NCBI RefSeq assembly: GCF_048544455.1
Contig: NC_133526.1
Span: 946,001 to 1,010,000, forward strand
Length of the DNA stretch: 64,000 nucleotides
Origin: Silene latifolia
Taxonomy: Eukaryota; Streptophyta; Magnoliopsida; Caryophyllales; Caryophyllaceae
Direction: 5' to 3'
The notes under the pieces: generated by a model
Told to the model about the DNA's origin: nothing
Database searches by the model: none
The model's input: the letters and a program-made list of their open reading frames with translations, nothing else
Shown here: piece after piece, positions 24,318 through 32,439 of the stretch
How positions within the stretch are numbered: the first letter of the stretch is position 1
How the letters are laid out: each line of letters starts with the position of its first letter
Translations under genes and position numbers: made by a program

Positions 24318-24722
24318 TGTGTGGAGGGAGTACAAATTAAAAGACATGTTTTTGTTTTTTTTTTAGGCCCTCCCCACACTTATTTATAGACATGGGAGGG
24401 CATATTAGTGAAATAAAATAACATGTTTTTGGTGGTTTTTGTCATTTTTCAATTTTTAGTTGGTTTTTATTTTGAAAATGCAATGCATGCTCTATTCTAC
24501 ATGCAAAATGGAAATGACAATGCAAATTATGCTAAGTGAATGCATTACTAAATGTGACAATATATTACAAAATTGAAATCTAATGCAATCCTATATGATG
24601 CAACTAAATGAATTATCAACTAAATGCATGCGAAGAATTTAAACATGAATGAGAAATTTGGATAAGAGGGAGAAATCATACTTGTCATTTGGAAGAAGAA
24701 GTAGAGCCCTCATTACTAGGCT
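24318..24722 (-). other. Athila-type element, region downstream of the env-position ORF
   Basis: AT-rich, non-coding, with one polypurine-like motif near 24368. Confidence 0.5.
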
Positions 24723-26456
24723 CTACTCAAAGTCATCATCACCATCACCGTCTCCATCTTCATCTCCATCACCATCACCTTGAACTCCCCCGAACTCGGA
24801 GTCATGGATGAAATCGTCCGTGTTCAAGTGGACATCCGAGCTAAAATCCTCCATGGCTTGGCTCATACCAACAAACATCTCCGGGTGCCCTCCGGCACCA
24901 CTAGACCCGCCCTCTTGGAAGATTGAAGGGGCACCCCCGAACCACCTCGCGTCATGTCCCTCCCCTTGGGTGGTAGGCGGGGTGGGAAAGACCGGGGCAC
25001 TAAAATAGTCGGGCCGCAAGTTAATATCGCCGTACTTGAAGGTCCCATCTTCCGGATGTCCACCATCCGGGAATAAATAGTAGGAGGGGTGAAGGCCGGA
25101 GGGGTGTTTGTATTGGTTCCTCATACAATCATCATAGACCGGGAATTGACCAAGAGAATGGTCATAGTAAATCCGGTCAAGTCTTTGTTGAAGCCCAAGC
25201 CGCTCACCGGCGGCGTTTGCCATGTTAATTTTCATCTCCTCCATGAAGGAAATGAGATCGGCGTGGAGAGGGGGCGATTGTTGTTGTTGTTGACTGGAGG
25301 TCCCCTCTCCTTGATGGAAAGGCTCGGGGACAAATGGAGTAGTCGGTGTGGCATACCGCAAGGTAGACCTTGCGGGAATGATGGGTCGGCCACGAGAATA
25401 ACGAAGATTAGGGTTGATTTGTTGTGGGATAGAGGGGTCTTCTAGATTTTCAATTTCAAGTAAATAATTCTCCGAGTTGGGCACAACTTTCATTTTGTCG
25501 GGGTTGGGAAGAGGGATAGAATTTCTGTCGACGCCATCCACCCGAATTTGCCAATAGTCTAGGCCATCATTCGGGTGGGTCTTCAACCAACCGAGGTTGT
25601 GGTGGATATAATTTTTGAACAACATTGTATCACCAATCATAGAACGCAAGCCACCCAAGTTGACCCTCCGATTGAGCCTCTTCATCAAATGGGTGATGAG
25701 TCCACCCACGACAACGGCCGTATTAGAGGCCGGAGAATTGCTAAGCCGTTGTAGTGTAAGGGCCAAATGGTGGGCAATGTCAATTTTGAAAGTAGTTGGG
25801 TTGGAGCGAAGGTAAGAGCCGAGAATTTCCAATTCCTCCGTTCTGAAATTATGATTTTCCTCTCGGCCAAAGATGGTCCAACCCATGTACCTATGCCAAA
25901 CCCGGATAGCCGCATTGTGGACAGTGTTGGCGGCTCTCTTGACCCCCTTAACATCATCTAAACCCGTAATAGCCTTCCATAAGGCCCCATGGTCAAATGT
26001 CTCGGGTGCCTTGTGAGGAGGGCTAGTGTCAAGCCCAAAATGGGATGCGAAGGTCGGAAGGGTCAAGGAGTAGTCCTTGTTCATCAATCTAAAGTGCAAA
26101 AAGGCTACCTTTTGGGTTTGGCGATGCTTGTCGAGACGGAGGGAGCTCAAAAACTCCCAAGTAAGACGGACATAGGTCCGCTCATGAATTCCATACATCA
26201 TTTTCATCCCCACCCCATCAAATAATTCAAGAGTAACTTGATCTAATCCTAATTCCCGCATAGATTGCCTATCAATAAATCGGGTAGGGGTAATGGGGCG
26301 CCGTTTGAATAGAACGAATTTACCTTTCATTGTTATGGAGGTGAATTGGAGATCCGGGAAGTCGGGATCGGAGCTCATGTCGGTCGCCGCCGCCGCTACC
26401 GCCTCCGCCTGCTCTAGTGCCAAGTCTCCTCTCCTCACTCTTTTCTTTGGGGCCAT
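24723..26456 (-). CDS. Athila ORF-1 / env-position protein
   Basis: An intact 577-residue frame from ATG at 26454-26456. The central part (FDGVGMKMMYGIHERTYVRL, about residues 80-100, and the following Leu-rich segments) resembles the Athila ORF-1 family (Pfam ATHILA), found downstream of pol in plant Athila elements, a position called env-like. I see no clear signal peptide or transmembrane segment, so an envelope function is not supported by the sequence. The start is basic (MAPKKRVRRGD) and may act as a nuclear signal. The C-terminus is Gly/Asp-rich and ends in an acidic DGDEDGDGDGDD tract. It is the only full-length ORF left in the element and sits about 180 bp downstream of the palindrome array at 26636-27118. 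Confidence 0.85.
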   Translation of the reverse strand: MAPKKRVRRGDLALEQAEAVAAAATDMSSDPDFPDLQFTSITMKGKFVLFKRRPITPTRFIDRQSMRELGLDQVTLELFDGVGMKMMYGIHERTYVRLTWEFLSSLRLDKHRQTQKVAFLHFRLMNKDYSLTLPTFASHFGLDTSPPHKAPETFDHGALWKAITGLDDVKGVKRAANTVHNAAIRVWHRYMGWTIFGREENHNFRTEELEILGSYLRSNPTTFKIDIAHHLALTLQRLSNSPASNTAVVVGGLITHLMKRLNRRVNLGGLRSMIGDTMLFKNYIHHNLGWLKTHPNDGLDYWQIRVDGVDRNSIPLPNPDKMKVVPNSENYLLEIENLEDPSIPQQINPNLRYSRGRPIIPARSTLRYATPTTPFVPEPFHQGEGTSSQQQQQSPPLHADLISFMEEMKINMANAAGERLGLQQRLDRIYYDHSLGQFPVYDDCMRNQYKHPSGLHPSYYLFPDGGHPEDGTFKYGDINLRPDYFSAPVFPTPPTTQGEGHDARWFGGAPSIFQEGGSSGAGGHPEMFVGMSQAMEDFSSDVHLNTDDFIHDSEFGGVQGDGDGDEDGDGDGDDDFE

Positions 26457-26635
26457 GTTTGGGATTTTGATGGTGGGTGAAAGGTTGGGAAGGAGGTTGG
26501 GGTGGTTATAGGTTGTTGAGGTGGTGGTAGGTGGTGGTGGGAGAGGTTGTTGATGGGAATGAGGGAGGGGGAGTTAGGGTTAGGGTGAGAGAGGAGAGAA
26601 GAAGGTGTCGAAAATAAGGAAGGAATTTGGGTGAA

Positions 26636-27118
26636 ATTGGTGTTAAAACACGATCGAGTACTCCCACCGGTCGGGAGAGACCGCCACGGTCACCCGCTGG
26701 GAGTTCGTGTAATTTTAAGATTTTTCAAAAAGTATCAGAAGACTCCCAGCCGGTCAGAAGACCGGCCGCCGGTCACCCGGCTGGGAGTTCACCCAATCTC
26801 CATTTTCTTCATAAATGCATTCCCACCGGTGAGCGGCGCCCTCGCCTACGGTGGGACTTCCTTCTTAAGACAACTTTGTTGAAAATCCCTCCTAAGCGTA
26901 TCCCCAGCCGGTGGACCGGCTGTCGGCCTGCCGGCTGGGACTTCCCTTCAATCTAATTTGCCACATTTCCAATTGTATACGCACTCCCAGCCGGTGGACC
27001 GGCTGCCGGCCAGCCGGCTGGGACTACCATTCCTTGTGTTTTCTTCAAAATTCCAACAAATTTACAGGAACTTCCCAGCCGGTCAGAAGACCGGCCGCCG
27101 GTCACCCGGCTGGGACTC
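26636..27118 (-). repeat. Palindrome array upstream of the env-position ORF
   Basis: Six GC-rich modules start near 26657, 26742, 26818, 26901, 26981 and 27070, a spacing of about 80-90 bp. A typical one is cccagccggtggaccggctg followed by ccggccagccggctggga. Two modules (26742 and 27070) are nearly identical and share gccggtcagaagaccggccg. The spacers are AT-rich and differ from each other. The style matches the U3 arrays at 18954-19345 and 31079-31460. Confidence 0.85.
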
Positions 27119-27433
27119 CCTTCATCATGATTTCTTCAATAAACCCCTTATTCCAATTCCCATCATTTATTGGCCTCGTTTTCCGTGTTTTCGACTTTCA
27201 AACCCGACTCGGGACGTCAGATAAAGGCCAATAAATGGTCAAACGCTTGTTCATCAAACAAAAACCCCAAATCTTCAACAATCATGACCGACAACAATCA
27301 AATTGACAAGTAGTATCCATCCAAAATTCCTCAAATGCTACCTAAATGCATGATATATACAAAGATGCATGGGTTGCCTCCCATGAAGCGCCCTTGTTTT
27401 ATGTCGTAGGCTCGACGGAGTTATGAATGACAA
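27119..27433 (-). other. Athila-type internal region between integrase and env-position ORF
   Basis: Non-coding on current evidence; contains gggttgcctcccatgaagcg near 27370, a word I associate with the post-integrase region of Athila-like elements (from memory, unverified). Confidence 0.4.
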
Positions 27434-27723
27434 TCAATAATTTTGAAGGTAGGTAGCAATGGAGCTCACACTCTTGATGATGGGGGTTCCGGCAATGTAG
27501 TGCTTTAGCCGTTGCCCATTTACCTTGAATGTTTGGTCTCCATCGGATACCTCAACCGACCCATAGGGGAAAGCTCGGACCACGGTGAAAGGCCCCGACC
27601 ACTTTGACTTTAGTTTTCCCGAGAATAGCTTGAATCTAGAGTTGAAAAGGAGAACCAAGTCCCCCTCCTTGAATTCCCTCCTTATAATAGCTTTGTCATG
27701 GAATCGCTTGGTCTTTTCCTTGT
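27434..27723 (-). pseudogene. Integrase C-terminal remnant
   Basis: About 95 residues with [20 protein letters not shown] and [18 protein letters not shown], the C-terminal domain of plant gypsy integrases. All upstream pol domains are missing; the frame runs straight into the inverted gag segment through the 11-bp repeat at 27724-27734. Confidence 0.85.
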
Positions 27724-27734
27724 ACAATTTCAAT

Positions 27735-28180
27735 CACTTAACCCACCAACCACCCAACCATTCCAACAAACCACCCAACCTTTCCAACAAAATTTCCAAC
27801 CATTCCAACAACCCACCCAACCAAAGTCAAACATGGAACTCATGATGGAACAAATGATGAATCATCAAACACAATTCATCAACCATACCACCCAAAAACA
27901 AGAAGAGACAACCACATCCATCAACCAACTTAGAACCCAAATGCAAGCCTCTCAACGGATGACGGACAACCAAATCTCCCAATTGGCTACTCAAATGAGC
28001 CAACTTCAAGCCTCCCAAGGGAAATTCCCGGGTAAAACCGAGGAAAATCCGAAAACCATGAATGCTATCCACTTGAGGAGTGGTAGGGATTTGGAAGACC
28101 GGGAATTTGTCAAGAAAAGGAAGAGTAGTAGACCGGGCAATGTCATTGAACCTCAAATGGTGGTTGAACCTCCTAAGGTA
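27735..28180 (+). pseudogene. Inverted gag C-terminal segment
   Basis: The + strand reads Gln/Pro-rich repeats (TTQPFQQ), a coiled region (QTQMQASQRMTDNQISQLATQ) and MNAIHLRSGRDLEDREF, the usual C-terminal part of Athila gag. It is opposite in orientation to the rest of gag. It is bounded by ACAATTTCAAT (27724-27734) and its complement ATTGAAATTGT (28181-28191). Flipping the segment makes the gag frame continuous at the right junction, so this is an inversion between an 11-bp inverted repeat. Confidence 0.85.
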
Positions 28181-29492
28181 ATTGAAATTGTTGTCTAGGT
28201 TGGAAGGTTCTTCCTTGGAAACCCGGTGGACCTTGATTGAATGTTGTGTTTTGTTTTTGAGTTTGGAAGTTTGGTTGTTGTGACTTTTGTTGGAAGGTTG
28301 GGTTTTGGACATTTTGAGAGCCATAAGAGAAGTTTGGGTGGGCTCTCAATCCCGGGTGATATTGGTTGTTGTTAAACGCTTGCTTGGCCGGACTAGACTC
28401 CCATATCCCGTTCACTTGCTCCATACAACTTCCATCTCCAACCACCAAAGGACACTCATTGGGTGGGTGTCCTTGGTCTCCACAAAGCTCACAACTATAG
28501 ACTTGGTTCCTCATAGAAGAATTGCTAGATGTTTTGCTTGAGCTCATCAAGGCAACTTGTTGCTTAAGCTCTTCTATCATCTCTTTCACTTCCACATTGT
28601 TGGCCGATTCGACCGTTGACTTCCCTTTCCTCTTGTGCCTATCATTGTTCCAATGAAAGGTACGAGAAGCCATTTCTTCAATAAGCTCTTTCGCCGTCTT
28701 GTGGTCTATCTTATCCAAAGCTCCCTTCCCCGAGCCCGAATCAAGGTTCATCTTCATATCATTGTTTAACCCTTCATAGAAATTGTTGATGAGCTCATCA
28801 TCTCCAATACCGTGGTGAGGACATAGCCTTTGGAGGCCCTTGTACCTCTCCCATGCTTCATAAAGGGTCTCATCTTCTTGTTGGGTGAAACCTTGGAGCT
28901 CACTCTTGATTCTTGCGGTTCGTTGGGGTGGGAAATACTTGTTGAGAAAAGCCTTAGAGACATCATCCCAAGTCCGAAGAGAGTCGGGTTCACAACTTTT
29001 AAGCCATTCCTTGGCACTTCCCCTCAAAGAGTAAGGGAAAAGCCTAAGGCGTACGGCATCTTCCGTGACTCCATTGGCCTTGAACATGTCACAACTATCC
29101 AAGAACTCGTTGAGATGCTCGTTGGGGTTTTCGGTGGCTCCCCCTCCGAATTGATTCCCTTGGACAAGTTGTAGCAAGGTGGCTTTCACATCAAAATTGT
29201 TGGCTTGAATAGGGGGCTTCACAATACTCGGATTCACCACCTTTTTCGGAGCCAAGTTATCTCTCATAGGGACCGCGGCCATTGTTACTTCCGTTTCCGG
29301 TGTTGCAAAAGGATTTTCGAAAGTTTCAAAGACCCGTGGCCCTTCTTGAAGGTTCTCAATTACTGGATTTTCTTGAGGAATCGGTGTTTCTATAAGCCCT
29401 CTTCTACGGAGTGAATTTAGTCTTCTCGCGGTTGCTTCGATCTCGTGGTCAATCGGTCTAATTGGTTGACCTCGTCGATTTCTTCTTCTCAT
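28181..29492 (-). CDS. Athila-type Gag (truncated by inversion)
   Basis: The start is taken at the ATG 29490-29492 (MRRRNRRGQPIRPIDHEIEA). The retrotransposon gag domain is visible (AKEWLKSCEPDSLRTWDD, FLNKYFPPQRTARIKSELQ, about residues 135-190), as is a CCHC knuckle (CELCGDQGHPPNEC, about residue 343). Gag binds element RNA and forms the virus-like particle. The natural C-terminus lies inverted at 27735-28180, so the present frame ends artificially at 28173 within repeat-derived sequence. Confidence 0.88.
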
Positions 29493-29580
29493 GCAAGAAG
29501 TCCTACACACTCAAGAGAGAGATTAGTAACAAAAGACTTAGTCTAAACAAGAATGAAAACAATTAATATCTAGCCGAACT
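29493..29580 (-). other. Athila-type leader between primer-binding site and gag
   Basis: Short untranslated leader, no further features seen. Confidence 0.5.
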
Positions 29581-29597
29581 CCCCGGCAACGGCGCCA
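29581..29597 (-). other. Primer-binding site, tRNA-Asp type
   Basis: The minus strand reads TGGCGCCGTTGCCGGGG, complementary to the 3' end of plant tRNA-Asp as used by Athila elements. It sits 6 nt inside the 5' LTR (29604). Confidence 0.85.
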
Positions 29598-29603
29598 AAA
29601 ACT

Positions 29604-31683
29604 TGATGGTATCAAGCTATACCTCGCAAGTGCACGATTTTATCGTTGTACACTATTAAGGGTCGATCCCACAAGGAGTTGAAAAGATTACTAATTGTTC
29701 TAATCCGATCGTTTAGCTAAGTCGAAAATATAAGATGAAGATTGTTATACTAATGCTACCTAAAACAAAATGAAATGCGAGCTTAACAAAAGTAAGGAAA
29801 ATAAGCAAGAATGAAGGATAAATTGTAATTCAAATGATTAAACGGCCTAAGACTCGGTTCTTCCCAAACAAATCGCAATTCCACATAGTTAAATCTCTAG
29901 GCTAATCACAAGGGTAGTTAGGTGAGGAGGTGACGGCTCTAATTCGCCTAAGACCCCCCCTCTCGGGTTCGAAATAGGACACTAGCACTACCCACCAACC
30001 CCCCCTCTCGGGTTCGAAGGTCGGAATCCCTAACTCAATACCCGACTACCCCAAAAACATGCATTATTCCCAAGGTAGTCCAATATTTGCTAAGGTCATT
30101 AAGCCCCGTCAATTCCCGGGTCATCCCACTCCCTCTCTCGAGGGTCGATTTCAAACGCTAATTTAGAGGCGTCCTACCCCGGTTCTCCCTTTCGGTCTCA
30201 ACCGAGGTCAACAATAGGGTCAATTCTCGGGTATCCAAATCACAACCTAACCAACTCTCGTTGGTGGTCAAGGGTCGTAAGTCGACACTACCCAAAAGTC
30301 AACCCATAAACCAAGTCATTCCTCTAAACTACCCTCACCAATTTCCCCAAATAATTAGCCTTTATGAAATTCAACTAATGGAATTACTCATGTTAGGTCA
30401 AACCGAGCCCTAGTGGAAGACTACTCACTAATCATGGTCCTAATTGCAAAATAAACAATAAAGATGGAAACTTTGGTCATAAACATGGTGAGAAGATGAA
30501 ATTCACTACTAAACATGCAACAATCTAACAATGGGTGTAAGGTAAGATGATTTAATCTAACAATGAGAGTGATTAAACCTAAAGACACATTCTTTAACCA
30601 AATCAACTCAAAGATTAAGTCTTTGAGGACAACTACCCAAGGATGAACAAATGAAAGAGAAACAAAGGAAAGATCAACAATAAAAAGATGAACAATGATG
30701 GAAATAACAACAACAAACAAACAACAACAACGATTTTAACATAAACAATCAAACAAGCATAAATGAAGAACAAAATGTAAACAAATGAAAATAGGGAGAG
30801 AATTAATACCAACAAAATAGTGAAAGAGGAATTTGGATAGAAATAATAAAGAAGGAAATACTTCAATCTTCTTACAAACCCAAATTCAATCACTAATTGA
30901 TTGAAGAACTACTTTAATTAAGGAAAGATTAACAAAGAGATTAAGAAAGTTTAAAGCTTGAAAGGGTAAAAATTCTGGATCTAGGGTTGTGTGTACAAAA
31001 GGGTTTAAGAGGGTGTATTTATAGGTTCTACCAGGATTAGGACAGAAATTGAAATGGGCTTTGAAACACGTGTGTGCGCTCCCGGCCGGTCAACCGGCCG
31101 CCGGTGCTTTGGCCGGCTGGGAGATCTCTGGAAGTTTTGAACAAGTTTTGAAGTCATCAGGTGTGCACGGCCGGTCAACCGGCCGCCGGCCACTGACCGG
31201 CTGGGGCAGCTTTGACTTTGAAGATTGACTTTTTGCCTTGGAGGAACTCCCAGCCGGCTAGCCGGCTGCCGGTCGTTTGACCGGCTGGGAGATTCCTGTA
31301 ACTTTCTTCCAATTCCTTTGTTTCTTCAGCAATGTGTCTTCCCAGTAATGGTGACCGGCCGGCCACCGGGCTGGGATGCTTCTCCACACTTCTTCCTTCA
31401 TTTTCCTTGTAAATGTACTCCCAGCCGGCTGGCCGGCTGCCGGCCTACCGGCTGAGGGTACTCCTCAGCATAATCCCCTTCATCTTTCATGCATAGCTTA
31501 GAAATCCCGTCTTTCTAGCTTCGTTTCGCCCGTTCCCGCCTCAATATCTGCAAGGGGGCCAAAGTGTCATAGTAAAGGGAATCGGGACTAGAAACGAGAG
31601 TAAAGGGGGCACAAAACCGCCTTAAATGGGGTCGGACAAGCATGAAAATAGAGGGAAAAAGAGTGCAAAATGGTCCTATATCA
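29604..31683 (-). repeat. Athila-type 5' LTR (right)
   Basis: 2080 bp, near-identical to the left LTR. TATA box (TATAAATA) at 31016-31023 on the minus strand, about 60 bp after the palindrome cluster, marks the U3/R region. Confidence 0.93.
31079..31460 (-). repeat. Palindrome array, right LTR U3
   Basis: Five modules start near 31079, 31163, 31246, 31340 and 31418. The cores, for example ccggccggtcaaccggccgc and cccagccggctggccggctg, are better palindromes than their left-LTR partners at modules 1 and 5. Confidence 0.85.
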
Positions 31684-32079
31684 CTGAGTTTGAACCAAGG
31701 GTGGCGGAAGCAGAGGCAATGCTAGCAGGGGTTCGGATGGCGCGAAGAATGAAGATGACAGACGTGTGTGTGGAGACGGACTGCAAAGATGTCATTGATG
31801 CAATTACAAGCAGACGAACAGGAAGAAGTGATTTCCATAGTGTGATTAGTGACATTCTCTTAGCTAGTTCACATTTTCTATCCGTGTCTTGGTCTTTTGT
31901 TCGTAGGAATTGTAATCATGTCGCTCATGAATTGGCACATTTTTGTCCGATTGGTAGTAGCAATTTGTTTGATGGTACGGCCTTGCCTCGTAGTATTATC
32001 GACATTGCTAATGCAGATTTAATATAAGTTCGTAATCCCGCTTTGGGGTTTCCTTTCAAAAAAATAAAAAAAAATAAAA
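31684..32079 (+). mobile_element. LINE, part 2 (RNase H end, 3' UTR and A-rich tail)
   Basis: Continues the RNase H interrupted at 17483: EAEAMLAGVRMA (second acidic residue) and VETDCKDVIDAI (third), ending at the stop 32025-32027. A short 3' UTR and an A-rich tail (32057-32079) follow and abut sequence matching the start of the dioxygenase intron. The first five bases (31684-31688, CTGAG) are the duplicated target of the Athila-type insertion. Confidence 0.9.
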
Positions 32080-32084
32080 CAAAC

Positions 32085-32312
32085 CTCGAACATTTTGTAT
32101 TCCTTAGCAACGTCTAGGATGTCTTGAGCAATCTGTAGACGAGTATCCCTGTCAGTGAAGTGAGATGGAGCGGGGCTTATGGATGGAATTCTCGCTCTAG
32201 GTCCATTTAATTGAAATGGGCCTTCATGTGGTAGTAGTCGGTAGGTTTCGAGGAAATAGTCGCGGTTGGGGTTGTTCAATAAGCGGTGGGTTAAGAGGCG
32301 CGCGCGATCCAT
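32085..32312 (-). pseudogene. 2-oxoglutarate dioxygenase-like exon 1, right copy
   Basis: Inverted partner of 15077-15313. ATG at 32310-32312; encodes GPRARIPSISPAPSHFTDRD and ILDVAKEYKMFEV, ending at GAG|GTTTG (donor 32084). The leader and TATA region (ctataaataagc on the minus strand, about 32424-32435) match the left copy. Only about 12 nt of intron remain before the LINE tail, so no exon 2 is available. Family call as for the left copy. Confidence 0.55.
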
Positions 32313-32439
32313 ATTATTTCGAGAAAGAGAGATTTGAAATAAATTAAGAGGTTATTGTAGTTTGGATGAGTGTGGGAGATGAAGTGTTGGATTTTTGTTG
32401 TGAATTTTGATGGTAATGCGTAGCTTATTTATAGATAAA

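Larger units (their letters stand above)
17484..31683 (-). mobile_element. Athila-type Ty3/gypsy retrotransposon, pol-deleted, inserted in the LINE
   Basis: Two LTRs of about 2.08 kb (17484-19568; 29604-31683) both run TGATGG...TATATCA on the + strand. They are flanked by the 5-bp duplication CTGAG (17479-17483 and 31684-31688). Orientation is minus: the primer-binding site is at 29581-29597 next to the right (5') LTR, and the polypurine tract is next to the left LTR. The tRNA-Asp-type primer site and the ORF after pol place it in the Athila lineage. Protease, reverse transcriptase, RNase H and most of integrase are absent, so it is non-autonomous. Apart from palindromic modules the LTRs differ at only a handful of positions, so insertion looks recent. 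Confidence 0.93.

Noticed and set aside
24723..26456. A host gene with an acidic C-terminus
   Set aside because: Lies between LTRs in the env position and matches the Athila ORF-1 type.
26560..26585. Telomere-like ccctaaccctaa on the minus strand
   Set aside because: Only two units within a CT-rich leader; chance is sufficient.
26657..27118. Repeat-spacer layout reminiscent of a CRISPR array
   Set aside because: Units are degenerate, spacers are similar pyrimidine-rich DNA, and the array lies in a plant retrotransposon with the same modules in its LTRs.
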